A stretch of DNA of 15,562 nt, taken from contig JAUJNJ010000055.1 of assembly GCA_030448225.1 (NCBI GenBank), forward strand, positions 1-15,562, given 5' to 3'. This stretch comes from Phycisphaerae bacterium (GTDB lineage Bacteria; Planctomycetota; Phycisphaerae; Tepidisphaerales; Tepidisphaeraceae). The notes under the pieces are model-generated. The model ran no database searches. It saw only the letters and a program-made list of their open reading frames with translations, and was not told the DNA's origin. Both the position numbers and the translations under genes were made by a program. Shown here one piece after another: positions 1-8,116 of the stretch (its first letter is position 1; each line of letters opens with the position of its first letter).

Positions 1-141
1 AAGTCGAGCCCGGGCATCGCGCACCTCCATCTGGACGAACGACGCGCGGCGGGCCGCGATGGCGAACATGCGACCGAGCTGGCCGGAGCCGAGCACGCCG
101 ACGGTGGAGCCGGGGAGGATGACGGGAGGAGTCTTGGCCAC
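1..141 (-). CDS. purK: PurK N-terminus (5-(carboxyamino)imidazole ribonucleotide synthase), partial
   Basis: Only the first codons are in the window; the gene runs off the left edge. Read from a GTG at 141, the protein has the PurK opening: a Pro-Gly-Ser-Thr lead, then VGVLGSGQLGRM, the glycine-rich first strand and loop of the ATP-grasp enzyme, followed by an alanine/arginine helix. PurK makes N5-CAIR from AIR, ATP and bicarbonate, the substrate of PurE, whose gene lies just upstream on the same strand. After about residue 27 the reading (ASFVQMEVRD...) no longer resembles the usual strand with a Ser-Pro motif, so a frame error near positions 40-60 is possible. The gap to purE is about 310 bp, longer than usual for purE-purK pairs. 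The GTG start is chosen by homology; the frame stays open upstream and no clear Shine-Dalgarno is seen. Confidence 0.75.
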   Translation of the reverse strand, partial: MAKTPPVILPGSTVGVLGSGQLGRMFAIAARRASFVQMEVRDARARL

Positions 142-451
142 GGCGGCAGGGGACCACAGACGCCCGGGATTTTCAACTGCCGTGAATCGGGCCGGCGGAG
201 CGGCACCGCGCCGCGTCACGAATCCATATCGCGACGGATTGACCAGCCCCTGCGACGCGCGATTCGGAAATAGATCACGCTCGGGCGCGGCACGAACTCG
301 CCTCCCGCGTCCACGTCGCCGAATTCGAGCGCGGCAGACTTCCCTCTCGGTCGCACATCGGATCATGTCGTTGAACTGGGATAAAGATCTGCGCCTGCCC
401 GCGCCGATGTGCCGACCGCTCGAACACCGAGCAGCCAGGCGACGAGCGGCG
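142..451. other. purE-purK intergenic region, nothing recognised
   Basis: About 310 bp separate the purE stop from the purK start. The open frames crossing it on both strands are arginine/proline-rich and show no motif, so I treat them as chance frames of GC-rich DNA. I saw no convincing terminator, RNA or promoter. Confidence 0.4.
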
Positions 452-958
452 TCATGATCGTTCCGCTGGCGCCGGCCCGATCTCGCGGGCGCTCATCACG
501 GTCTGGGTCTGGTCCTCGCGGTACCGGCGCAGTTTCTCGCGGAGGTCGGGCCGCGACGTGGCGAGGATCGCGACGGCGAGCAGCGCGGCGTTCGTCGCGC
601 CGGCCTTGCCGATCGCGAGCGTGCCGACGGGAACGCCCGCGGGCATCTGCACGATCGAGAGGAGCGAGTCCATCCCGCCCAGGGCCGCGCTCTGCACCGG
701 CACGCCGAGCACGGGCAGCACCGTTTGCGCTGCCGCCATGCCGGGCAGGTGGGCGGCGCCGCCGGCGCCGGCGATGATCACCTCCACGCCGCGCGATTCG
801 GCCTCGGCGGCGAAGCTCGCGAGCCAGAGCGGCGTGCGGTGGGCGGAGACGACGAGGCATTCGTGCGGCACGTCGAACTGCGTGAGGATGCGGTCGGCGT
901 GAGACATCGTGTCCCAGTCCGACTTGCTCCCCATGATGACGGAGACGAGTGGGTTCAT
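452..958 (-). CDS. purE: PurE, N5-carboxyaminoimidazole ribonucleotide mutase
   Basis: The 168-residue product is a full-length class I PurE, which moves the carboxylate of N5-CAIR to C4 to give CAIR in purine synthesis. The sequence shows the signature blocks in order: [14 protein letters not shown] near the N-terminus (phosphate-binding Gly-Ser-Lys-Ser-Asp), SAHRTP around residues 40-45 (catalytic His), [13 protein letters not shown] around 65-78, and [22 protein letters not shown] around 85-106. The start is the ATG at 958, directly before the family N-terminus; the frame continues 24 codons upstream without family similarity. purK follows on the same strand, giving the usual pathway pair. 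The gene diverges from the UvrC-like gene that begins about 110 bp away. The reading frame is intact. Confidence 0.95.
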   Translation of the reverse strand: MNPLVSVIMGSKSDWDTMSHADRILTQFDVPHECLVVSAHRTPLWLASFAAEAESRGVEVIIAGAGGAAHLPGMAAAQTVLPVLGVPVQSAALGGMDSLLSIVQMPAGVPVGTLAIGKAGATNAALLAVAILATSRPDLREKLRRYREDQTQTVMSAREIGPAPAERS

Positions 959-1068
959 AATTCCGCCGCGGGGCGAAACGCGAGGCGCAGAAACGGCCGC
1001 GTCGCCACCGGCGGGCGGGTAGCTTACCATCGCGACGGAGGCGGAAAAACCGCACCGGCTTCCGCGGC

Positions 1069-2274
1069 GTGCGGGCCGCGGCCGGGGCCTACGATCTTCA
1101 GCGCGTGGACGACCTCTTCTCCATCTTCACCGACCGCGCCGACTTCGACCCGGCCGGCGACTTTGACGCGTTCGCCAAGCGCGTGCCGGCGCGGTGGGCC
1201 GTCTACCTGCTCGCCGACGAGCAGGACCGGCCGGTGCAGTTGCTGTGCGTGAAGAATTTGCGCTACAGCGTGAAGCGGCGGCTCGGCTTGGGAGAGCCCG
1301 ACGCGGCACCGTCGAAGCGGGTCGACTACCGCAGCCTCATTCGACGGGTTCACTGGCGCCGCGTCGACAGCGCGTTCGAAGCGGATTGGGTTTACTTCGA
1401 GGCCGCCCGGGCCGTCTTCCCGCAGACGTACCGCGGCATGGTCGGCTTCCGCCCCGCGTGGTTCGTCCACGTCGACCCGGACGCGCCGTTCCCGCGATAC
1501 CAGAAGCTGACGGACCTCGGCAAGCAGCGGGAAGGCGTCTACATCGGCCCCGTCGAGGACAAGCACGCGGCGGCGCGGCTGATCGAGCTGGCGGAGAACT
1601 CCTTCGACCTGTGCCGGTACCACAACGTGCTCGTCGACGCGCCGAACGGCAAGGCGTGCGCGTACAAGGACATGGGCAAGTGCCCGGCGCCGTGCGACGG
1701 GTCGCTGTCGATGGACCAGTACCGCCGCCTCGTCGAGTGGAGCGCCAAGGCGCTCGTCGACCCCGCCGAGTTGCTGCGCGAGCAGGAGCGGCGGATGCGG
1801 CAGGCGGCGGCGGAGCTGAAGTTCGAGGCGGCGGGGAAGATCAAGGGGTTCATCGAGGAGCTCTCACAGCTCGGCAAGGGCCCGTTCCGCCACGTCGCGC
1901 CGCTGAAGGCGTTCAACTTCCTCTCGCTCCAGCACGGCCCCCGCACGGGCACGGCCAAGGCGTTCCTCGTCACGCCGGGGCACGTCGAGGAGATCGCCGG
2001 CGTCGTCGCCGACCCGGTTCAGCCGGCGGAACTGATGCGGCTGGCGCTGACGGTTGCCGAGGAGCAGGGGGCGCATCCGGTGGATCCGATCGGCGCCGAG
2101 CGGATCGGCGTCGTCGCCCATCACCTCTTTTCGACGAAGCACCGTGGCGTGTTTCTCCGGCTCGACGCGGTCGAGGAGAAGTCGATCGTCAAGGGACAGC
2201 GCGAACTTCAGAAGCAGGTGAGGACCGAGGAGACCGAGGGCGAGGGTGTGATGAAGGAGCTACAGGCGCTCTGA
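1069..2274 (+). CDS. UvrC N-terminal-half homologue (GIY-YIG-like, Cys4 cluster, UVR motif)
   Basis: The 401-residue protein matches the order of the N-terminal half of the excision nuclease UvrC. Residues about 42-75 (VYLL...VKNLR) correspond to the GIY-YIG domain, although the second 'YIG' strand reads LLC. Residues about 141-185 ([10 protein letters not shown]...VYIGP...FDLCR) match the linker after it. Cys182, Cys197, Cys205 and Cys209 ([13 protein letters not shown]) correspond to the cysteines that hold a [4Fe-4S] cluster in UvrC. Residues about 237-268 form a UVR-type helical pair ([18 protein letters not shown]) as used for UvrB contact. The C-terminal RNase H-like nuclease and helix-hairpin-helix domains of UvrC are absent; residues 270-401 are not recognised. 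It may be a Cho-like nuclease or a repair accessory; the altered YIG strand leaves activity uncertain. Starts at GTG 1069 or GTG 1102 are both possible. Confidence 0.75.
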   Translation: MRAAAGAYDLQRVDDLFSIFTDRADFDPAGDFDAFAKRVPARWAVYLLADEQDRPVQLLCVKNLRYSVKRRLGLGEPDAAPSKRVDYRSLIRRVHWRRVDSAFEADWVYFEAARAVFPQTYRGMVGFRPAWFVHVDPDAPFPRYQKLTDLGKQREGVYIGPVEDKHAAARLIELAENSFDLCRYHNVLVDAPNGKACAYKDMGKCPAPCDGSLSMDQYRRLVEWSAKALVDPAELLREQERRMRQAAAELKFEAAGKIKGFIEELSQLGKGPFRHVAPLKAFNFLSLQHGPRTGTAKAFLVTPGHVEEIAGVVADPVQPAELMRLALTVAEEQGAHPVDPIGAERIGVVAHHLFSTKHRGVFLRLDAVEEKSIVKGQRELQKQVRTEETEGEGVMKELQAL

Positions 2275-2531
2275 CCACGTTGCGCTCCTCCATCCTTTTC
2301 CTCGGTTCTTAACGCTGCTCGCAGGTTGCTGACGCACCATTTCAGCTCCGCTCGGGTCACGCACGGGCGCTCGGGCGGTCGCGACGACGCAAGCGAGAGT
2401 TCGCAGGTTCTCCCCGCTCTCTGTGGGTTCCGTTACTGGGAATGTCGCTCGTCGGGTTCGGGGTGTTGCACCTCCGTTGAAGCTCCGCGCGCTGCGGAGC
2501 CGATAAATCCCAACGGGAAGGAAGCACCGAT
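2275..2531. other. Intergenic region with a perfect 7-bp hairpin
   Basis: No gene is seen between the UvrC-like gene and the small cysteine protein. At 2482-2500 there is a perfect hairpin, GCTCCGC-GCGCT-GCGGAGC. It lies about 30 bp before the next start codon, with no T-run after it. It could be a weak terminator or a 5'-UTR structure. Confidence 0.5.
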
Positions 2532-2921
2532 ATGGAGAGAGCGCAGCAGTGTCCGTTCATCGACCGCGTCGACCACCGATGCTCGTCCTTCTTCAGCCTC
2601 GAACGGCTCAACCACACGTTCGACTACTGCTTCGACCGCTATAAGGCCTGCCCGCTGTTCCAGGAGATGATGGCCGAGCGGCGGCTGCGCAAGGCGATGG
2701 CGTGTCAGCCCGGCGGGGCGGGCGAGTCGATCGGCGACGAGTCGGCGCAGCGGCCGGTGCTGTGGGTCGCCGCCCAACCTTCGAGGCCCGCCCATGCCGC
2801 TGCCGCCAGCCGGTTCGTTCAGGTCCGCGTCGGTCGGCCCGCGCGGCGGCCAACGCTCTCCAACCCATACCCGCAGTCCGCTGCCACAACTTCGCGCGTT
2901 CCTGCTACATCTGGCGTCTGA
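2532..2921 (+). CDS. Small four-cysteine protein, unknown function
   Basis: The ATG at 2532 follows a good Shine-Dalgarno (GGGAAGGAAG about 7-16 bases upstream). The first 55 residues look like a real folded unit with Cys7, Cys17, Cys33 and Cys40 (spacing C-x9-C-x15-C-x6-C), each outer cysteine followed by proline (CPF..., CPLF). This suggests metal or Fe-S binding. It resembles short conserved hypotheticals I associate with Planctomycetota, but I cannot name a family. After about residue 60 the composition becomes Ala/Arg/Pro-rich and the last 128 bp overlap the recombinase gene in another frame. The true protein may therefore be shorter, or a frame error may have replaced an earlier stop. 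Function is unknown; coupling to the downstream recombinase is inferred from the overlap only. Confidence 0.65.
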   Translation: MERAQQCPFIDRVDHRCSSFFSLERLNHTFDYCFDRYKACPLFQEMMAERRLRKAMACQPGGAGESIGDESAQRPVLWVAAQPSRPAHAAAASRFVQVRVGRPARRPTLSNPYPQSAATTSRVPATSGV

Positions 2922-3759
2922 GCGCGGGCTGGCCGACAACTCGCTGCACGCCTACCGCCGCGACCTCGAAGACGCCGACGACTTTTTCCGCTCGACCGGC
3001 CGGACGCTCGTCACGGCCGACGTCGACGCGTACCGCGACTACCTCCAGGGCCAGAGCCGCAAGGGCCAGTCGACGAAGACCGTCGCCCGCCGGCTCGCGG
3101 CGATCCGCGTGTTCCTGCGATTCCTCGCCGCCGAGGGGTTCGACACCACGCCGATCCTCCAGCAGCTCGAGCGGCCGAAGCCCGAGCAGGCGCTGCCGAA
3201 GATCCTCAGCCGCGCGCAGGTGAACCAGCTTCTTGCCGCGCCGAACCCCAAGTCATCCCTGTTCACGCGCGACGTGGCGATCCTCGAACTGCTCTACGCG
3301 AGCGGCTTGCGCGCGTCGGAATTGTGCGACCTGAAGACGCGCGACGTGAACCTGCAATCGGGGTCGGTCCGCGTGCTCGGCAAGGGGATGAAGGAGCGGA
3401 TCGTTCCCCTCGGTCGGGCGGCGGCGGAGGCGGTGACGCGCTACCTGACGGAGTGCCGGCCGCGGCTGGAGCGGGCGCCGTCCGAGCGGCTGTTCCTCTC
3501 GCGCAGCGGCAAGCCGATGGAGCGCGTCGGACTCTGGATGGTCGTCGAGAAGTACGGCCGGTCGAGCGGGCTGCTGAAGTCCGTCTCCCCCCACACGCTG
3601 CGGCACTGCTTCGCCACCCACCTCATCGGCGGCGGCGCCGACCTGCGCGTCGTGCAGGAACTATTAGGCCACAGCGACATCGCCACGACGCAGATCTACA
3701 CCCACGTCGACCAGGACCGCCTGCGGGCGATCCATAAGAGATTTCATCCGAGAGGGTGA
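2794..3759 (+). CDS. xerD: XerC/XerD-type tyrosine recombinase
   Basis: The 321-residue protein is a complete tyrosine recombinase. Residues about 31-115 form the SAM-like DNA-binding domain (LRAFLLHLASERGLADNSLHAYRRDL). The catalytic domain carries all active-site residues: Arg173 (ASGLRASEL), Lys197 (LGKGMKERIVPLG), His267 and Arg270 (SPHTLRHCFATHL), His293 (LLGHSDIATTQ) and nucleophile Tyr302 (IYTHV). In housekeeping use it would resolve chromosome dimers at dif with a partner recombinase. XerD is my preferred label, but XerC or a single-Xer system cannot be excluded. The only upstream in-frame start is ATG 2794, preceded by GAGG at about 8 bases. It adds roughly 25-30 residues before the usual family start and overlaps the preceding gene. 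The frame is intact. Confidence 0.9.
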   Translation: MPLPPAGSFRSASVGPRGGQRSPTHTRSPLPQLRAFLLHLASERGLADNSLHAYRRDLEDADDFFRSTGRTLVTADVDAYRDYLQGQSRKGQSTKTVARRLAAIRVFLRFLAAEGFDTTPILQQLERPKPEQALPKILSRAQVNQLLAAPNPKSSLFTRDVAILELLYASGLRASELCDLKTRDVNLQSGSVRVLGKGMKERIVPLGRAAAEAVTRYLTECRPRLERAPSERLFLSRSGKPMERVGLWMVVEKYGRSSGLLKSVSPHTLRHCFATHLIGGGADLRVVQELLGHSDIATTQIYTHVDQDRLRAIHKRFHPRG

Positions 3760-3895
3760 AGCGGCTGCGCCCGCAAGTCCCGCGCTTGCGTCTTCGCGAT
3801 CGTTCTACCAATGCCAAACCCGGAAGGCGCCTGCCGCGGCTCTCGCAGTTGGGCGCGCGTCGAGTTTAGGAGTGGTCGCGACGCCGGGCGCAAGC

Positions 3896-4117
3896 CTAAG
3901 CGGCGACCGGTTCCGGCATGTTCGGCACGTGCTGGCACTGAAGGCACAGGGCCAAAAAGATGTGTCGAAGGCGGTCGAGCGGGACGGTCTCGAGGAACTC
4001 CGGCGTGAAGTCGATCGGGAAGCTCGACGGGTACTGTTGCAACTGCCGCACGAGGGCCGGGCGGTCGAGCACCGATACCGTGCAGATCAGGCTTTCGATC
4101 TGGTGAGGCTGCAGCAT
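3896..4117 (-). CDS. Small conserved-looking hypothetical protein (73 aa)
   Basis: I choose ATG 4117 because AGGAG stands 8 bases upstream and the earlier in-frame start lacks one. The product (MLQPHQIESLICTVSVLDR...) is a compact, mostly helical sequence with balanced composition, unlike chance frames here. It includes the run FPIDFTPEFLETVPLDRLRH and ends in a helix with two cysteines (ALCLQCQ). There is no signal peptide or membrane segment. I believe similar short proteins occur in Planctomycetota, but know no function. It is convergent with xerD and lies downstream of another unrecognised minus-strand gene, with only a short gap (about 66 bp), so the two may be co-transcribed. Confidence 0.7.
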   Translation of the reverse strand: MLQPHQIESLICTVSVLDRPALVRQLQQYPSSFPIDFTPEFLETVPLDRLRHIFLALCLQCQHVPNMPEPVAA

Positions 4118-4183
4118 GTCCCCGGCTCCTCTCACCTTACGACCCGCACGGGGGGCGGCTCGTTAGTCCCGTTGTCGATCCGC

Positions 4184-4619
4184 TCAGGCGAAGACGTTGA
4201 CCATCACGCCTTTACGAGCGCTATCGGGCCGGTGAAGGACGACCTTAACTTTCCGCGGCGGGCAGGGCGGGTTTTCCCACGGCAGCACCTTCCATGGCGG
4301 CTCGATCGGCGACTTCGACGACGCCGTCACGGGCGCCTCGTACGTCACGCACGAGGGGTCGCAGCGGGCGGGGTTGAGCTCCGCCGGTGCCAAGACCGGT
4401 CGGGACTCCATGCGGCTCGGGGTGGATGTGCCGGCGAGGCTCGTACACGGCGGCCGGCTCGATCGTGCGGCGGACGCACCCGCCGGGGGCGACGGCGGCG
4501 GGCGGCGGGGCGGTCAGCTGGCCGTGCAGGTCGGCGGTGCGGATCGCGTCGCGCAGCAGCTTCACGAGCTGCAGGTCGAGCGACGCGACCATGAGGCTGA
4601 CGTTCGATTCGATGCCCAC
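4184..4619 (-). CDS. Unrecognised protein, reading frame broken once
   Basis: Two minus-strand frames join into one plausible protein of about 144 residues. The first starts at GTG 4619 (or ATG 4592) and gives an N-terminal helix (VASLDLQLVKLLRDAIRTAD), then a proline-rich linker to about HIHPEP. The second takes over near 4411-4425 and runs through MESRPVLAPAELNPARCDP, then WKVLPWENPP and VKVVLHRPDSARKGVMVNVF to a stop at 4184. A one-base change in the CCCGAGCCGCATGG stretch explains the break. The C-terminal part looks like a small beta structure. Function is unknown. The frame break could be a sequence error or real decay; the preserved composition on both sides favours error or very recent damage. 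Confidence 0.55.
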
Positions 4620-4835
4620 GCCCCGGCGACTGCAAAGGGCGTGACGCGGGCGAAGATTTCCGCCAGAATTGTTGAAGAACGCGGTGCGATCGCGTCAGAA
4701 GAGTTTTCGGCACGCCGCGGCATCCGGTGGAAAAGCCTTCCGGTTACGCCGGATGTTGCACGGCGGCAACATGAGTGCGTGGCGACGCTGCCGCAATCGC
4801 ACAAACGCAGTGGCCGGCGTTACAGATCGTCATCC

Positions 4836-5873
4836 GTGGATACCAACGACCTCGACTTCGACCTCCCGCCCGACCTCGTCGCGCGTGCCGCCGCCCAGCG
4901 CCTCGGCGTCGCGACTGATGCACTACCGTCGCGACGCGCACCGTCATCCACCGCACGTTCGCGGATCTTCCGAGCCTGTTGCGCCCCGGCGACCTGCTCG
5001 TCTTCAACGACACGCGCGTGCTGCCTGCCGCCCGCTTCGCCCTGCGCAAGCCGCGCAGGCGGGCGGTGCGAGGACTGTTCGTCGCCGTCGAACGCCCGGG
5101 CAATGGCGGGTGATGCTGAAGAACGTCGGGGCCGGCGTCGGCGCGAGGCTCGCGTTCGCGGAGGACCCGAGCGTCGGGGTGGAGGTGATCGAGAAATTCC
5201 CGGCGGCGAGTACCGCGTGCGGGTAGCGTCGGACGAGCCGGCGGACGCGCTGCTCGCGCGCGTCGGCCGGATGCCGCTGCCGCCGTACATCCGGCGCGAC
5301 AAGGAGCACGACGAGCGGGACGCGCTCGACCGCGAGCGCTACAAGACCGTCTTCGCGCGGTCCGCCGGCGCGGTAGCGGCGCCGACCGCGTCGCTCCACT
5401 TCTCGCACGACCTGCTCGCCGAGCTGGCGGCGGCTGGGATCGACCGGACGTTCGTCACGCTCCACGTCGGCATCGGCACGTTCAAGCCGGTGACGGCCGA
5501 CCGCCTGGCCGACCACGCGATGCACCGCGAGGCGTACACGATCAGCGCAGAAGCCGCCGACGCGCTGAACGCCGCGAAGCGCGACGGCCGGCGGATCGTC
5601 GCCGTCGGCACGACCGCCGCCCGGGTGCTGGAAAGCCAACCGACCGGCGAAGCGTTCGAGCCCAGGTCATCGGACACCGCGATCTTCATCTACCCGCCGT
5701 ACACCTGGCGGCACGTCGGCGCGATGATCACGAACTTCCACCTCCCGCGCAGCACGCTCATCGCGCTCGTGGCGGCGTTGATCGGACTCGACGAACAGCG
5801 GCGTCTGTACCGCATCGCAATCGAGGAAAGGTATCGGTTCTTCAGCTACGGGGATGCGATGTTGATCGAGTAG
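4836..5873 (+). CDS. queA: QueA, S-adenosylmethionine:tRNA ribosyltransferase-isomerase, several frameshifts
   Basis: QueA transfers and isomerises the ribosyl part of SAM onto preQ1 in tRNA to form epoxyqueuosine. From GTG 4836 the family start is clear ([13 protein letters not shown]). The reading then changes frame four times: near 4905 (to [10 protein letters not shown]), near 4935 (to [20 protein letters not shown] and [10 protein letters not shown]), near 5100 (to [13 protein letters not shown]...[10 protein letters not shown]) and near 5205 back to the starting frame. From there the C-terminal two thirds are intact: [73 protein letters not shown] and [11 protein letters not shown]. Joined, it is about 345 residues, the usual length. 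Every conserved block is present, so base-level sequence errors are more likely than a decayed gene. Confidence 0.85.
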   Translation: MDTNDLDFDLPPDLVARAAAQRLGVATDALPSRRAPSSTARSRIFRACCAPATCSSSTTRACCLPPASPCASRAGGRCEDCSSPSNARAMAGDAEERRGRRRREARVRGGPERRGGGDREIPGGEYRVRVASDEPADALLARVGRMPLPPYIRRDKEHDERDALDRERYKTVFARSAGAVAAPTASLHFSHDLLAELAAAGIDRTFVTLHVGIGTFKPVTADRLADHAMHREAYTISAEAADALNAAKRDGRRIVAVGTTAARVLESQPTGEAFEPRSSDTAIFIYPPYTWRHVGAMITNFHLPRSTLIALVAALIGLDEQRRLYRIAIEERYRFFSYGDAMLIE

Positions 5874-6025
5874 GGCGGGCCCCGGTTCTCGTGCGAGGGG
5901 ATGGGGCGAACCGGTATGGCGGTCCGCGTTTAGCCGGCTCGCTCGCGATCAGCGTCCGGGCATATCCGTGGGTGAGTGCTGCTCGGCGTCCGGGCGATCC
6001 GGTCACCCCCGCCGCGCACCGGGCC

Positions 6026-6045
6026 GCGGCTCGCAAGCGAGCCGC
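6026..6045. terminator. Perfect 9-bp stem hairpin between queA and ftsI
   Basis: GCGGCTCGC-AA-GCGAGCCGC forms an uninterrupted 9-bp stem around AA, in practice a shorter stem with a small loop. Its place between two convergent genes fits a bidirectional terminator, but no T-run follows on either strand. A similar CAAGC-centred hairpin occurs at 14679-14698, so it may instead be a dispersed repeat. Confidence 0.45.
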
Positions 6046-6070
6046 CTAGATAGGACCTCGCAGCGCCCGC

Positions 6071-6107
6071 TCTTCCACTCCCCACCCCCCACTCTTCCAC
6101 TCCCCAC
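6071..6107. repeat. 15-bp direct repeat in a C/T-rich tract
   Basis: The sequence TCTTCCACTCCCCAC occurs at 6071-6085 and again at 6093-6107, a 22-bp period, within a run of almost only C, T and A. It lies directly after the ftsI stop in the minus-strand direction. Confidence 0.7.
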
Positions 6108-6118
6108 TCCTTACCAAC

Positions 6119-7981
6119 TCACCTCGCCTCCACCGTCTCCAGCGGCTTTCGCTTGTACAGTTTCGGGCTGAAGTTGTTCAGCACGTTGGCGATCTGCGGC
6201 GGGGGGACCGGCAGGTCGGGCGAGGCCGGTGCCTGCAGGTACGACAGCGAGCGGCTCAGGAGCTTCGACGCGCCCGGCGCCGAGACGGTGCCGCCGTAGT
6301 GGGCGATGCTGCGGTCGGGCTCGTGGATGATGAACGCGACGACGAGCCGCGGGTTCTCCGCCGGCGCGCCGCCGAGGAAGCTGCTGGTGTACCGCGACTC
6401 GCTGTAGCCGCCCTTGCCCTGGCTGATGTGGGCCGTGCCGGTCTTGCCGAAGATGTTCCACGTCGCGTCCCGCGCCTTGGTGGCCGTGCCGCGGACGACG
6501 GTGTCGGACAGGACGCGCTTCATCTCGGCGGCGGTCATCGGGTCGATCACCTCGGGCATCATGTCGAGGCGGTTCGGCTTGCGCTTCGAGACGACGCGGC
6601 CGTCGGCGTCGAGCACGCCCTTGATGATCGTCGGCTGCACGAGGCGGCCGCCGTTGGCGTAGGCGCAGAACCCGCGGGCGAGCTGCAGCGGGGTGACCAT
6701 GATCTCGTACCCCTGCGCGATCGACTCGGTCGAGAACTTGTTCCACTGCCGCAGCGGGTTGAGCCGCCCGCGGTCCTCGCCCGGCAGTTCGACGCCGGTG
6801 GGCCGGCCGAACGAGAACCCCTTCAGCGCCCCGTGCAGCCGCGGGTTGCCCATCCGCCCGGCGAGCATCGACATCATGATGTTGCTCGACTTCACCAGCC
6901 CGTCCCAGGTCGAGAGCGGGCCGTAGAAGTGCACGTCGGTGATCCGGCGGTTGTACGGCGTGCGCCAGCTCAGAGCGGGGATCGGCCAGACCTCGTTCAC
7001 CCGCGTGATCCGGTCGGCCAGCGCGGGGCCGACGATGAACGGCTTGAGCGTCGAGCCGGGCTCGTACGGGTCGGTGAGGCAGCGGTTGCGCCGCAGGTCC
7101 ATCCAGTCCTTGAACTGCGGCGTCCCGCGGACCGGGGCCTCGTCGAGGTTCTGGGGGTTGAACGTCGGCCAGTTCGCCAGCGCGAGGACCTCGCCGGTCT
7201 TGGGCTCCATCACGACGACCTCGCCGCGCTTCGCCTTGAACGCGGCGCATGTCGCGGCCAGTTCCTGCTCGGCGATCATCTGGATGTTCGCGTCGAGCGT
7301 CAGGATCAGGTGCTGCCCGTGCTGCGGCGGCAGGTAGTCGTCGGCCGCGACGGAGATCGGCCGGCGGCGGGCGTCCTTCAGCGTGCGCTTGAAGCCGTCC
7401 TTGCCGGCCAGCAGCTTCTGGAACTTCAGCTCCAGCCCCTCGAGGCCCGCGCCGTTGTGGCCCGTGCCGCCCAGGACGTGCGCGGCGATTGACCCCATCG
7501 GGTAGTAGCGCAGGTTCGTCGGCTGGAGCCCGACGCCGGGCAGGTTGAGCTTCGTGATCCGCTTGCACGTCTCCTCGTCCAGCCCCTCGGCGACCTTCAC
7601 GAAGCGGCTGGTGAAGCGGTCGGAGAGGAGTTGGCTCAGCTCGAACGCGTCGCGGTCGATGAGCTTCGCGAGCCGCTCGACCGCCTTGTCCATCTCGACG
7701 AGGCTGCGCCCCTCCTGCGAGAACGTCTCCTGCATGAACTTGGGGTCGACGAACGCGGTCATCGTCTGCACGGTGCCGGCCATCGCGAAGCCGTTGCGGT
7801 CGTAGACGCTGCCGCGCCGCGCCGGCAGGACCTGCGACTGGTGCTGCTGGCGCTCGACCTGGCGGATCGTGCGCTGCCGCCCGTAGGTTTGCAGGTACGC
7901 GACGCGTCCGATCAGGACGCAGAAGCAGCACAGCATGCACAGGAAGACGACCGCGGCGCGGGTGGGGGAGAAGTGCGACAT
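6119..7981 (-). CDS. ftsI: FtsI/PBP2-type class B penicillin-binding protein (division transpeptidase)
   Basis: The 620-residue protein has a short cytoplasmic start, one membrane helix (about residues 9-27), a PBP dimerisation domain (RRGSVYDRNG at about 55-64) and a transpeptidase domain. All three active-site motifs are present: Ser310-Thr-Leu-Lys313 (YEPGSTLKPF), Ser365-Ser-Asn367 and Lys513-Thr-Gly-Thr516. It would cross-link septal peptidoglycan in the divisome with FtsW. No PASTA domain is seen; the C-terminus is proline-rich and basic. It is the last gene of the minus-strand division cluster; the usual follower murE is absent and queA faces it. The frame is intact. The leader between apaG and ftsI (7982-8116) has a 6-bp hairpin, GGTCCG...CGGACC, at 7989-8010. 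FtsI is preferred over an elongation PBP2 because of the rsmH/ftsL neighbourhood. Confidence 0.92.
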   Translation of the reverse strand: MSHFSPTRAAVVFLCMLCCFCVLIGRVAYLQTYGRQRTIRQVERQQHQSQVLPARRGSVYDRNGFAMAGTVQTMTAFVDPKFMQETFSQEGRSLVEMDKAVERLAKLIDRDAFELSQLLSDRFTSRFVKVAEGLDEETCKRITKLNLPGVGLQPTNLRYYPMGSIAAHVLGGTGHNGAGLEGLELKFQKLLAGKDGFKRTLKDARRRPISVAADDYLPPQHGQHLILTLDANIQMIAEQELAATCAAFKAKRGEVVVMEPKTGEVLALANWPTFNPQNLDEAPVRGTPQFKDWMDLRRNRCLTDPYEPGSTLKPFIVGPALADRITRVNEVWPIPALSWRTPYNRRITDVHFYGPLSTWDGLVKSSNIMMSMLAGRMGNPRLHGALKGFSFGRPTGVELPGEDRGRLNPLRQWNKFSTESIAQGYEIMVTPLQLARGFCAYANGGRLVQPTIIKGVLDADGRVVSKRKPNRLDMMPEVIDPMTAAEMKRVLSDTVVRGTATKARDATWNIFGKTGTAHISQGKGGYSESRYTSSFLGGAPAENPRLVVAFIIHEPDRSIAHYGGTVSAPGASKLLSRSLSYLQAPASPDLPVPPPQIANVLNNFSPKLYKRKPLETVEAR

Positions 7982-8116
7982 AAGCGTAGGTCCGCAGGTG
8001 TTATCGGACCGACGCGCCGCGCCGGGTGAGCCGAATGCGGGCGAACTGCAAACACTTTTAGCGCCGGGCCGAAGGCCCGTGTCGACGAATCGTTGGATCG
8101 AGATCGATCGTAGAAC

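Larger units (their letters stand above)
5874..6118. other. Convergent queA-ftsI intergenic region with hairpin and direct repeat
   Basis: This spacer lies between two gene ends facing each other. It holds a perfect 9-bp inverted repeat at 6026-6045 and a 15-bp direct repeat in a pyrimidine-rich run at 6071-6107, listed separately. No gene is seen. Confidence 0.6.

Noticed and set aside
363..1055. Alternative minus frame over purE ending in a short hydrophobic peptide (PLVAWLLGVRAVG)
   Set aside because: It overlaps intact purE almost completely, is arginine-rich, and has no ribosome binding site for the short tail.
6299..7492. Long plus-strand open frame opposite ftsI
   Set aside because: It is the mirror of an intact ftsI in GC-rich DNA; it has Ala/Arg/Val-rich composition and no motifs.
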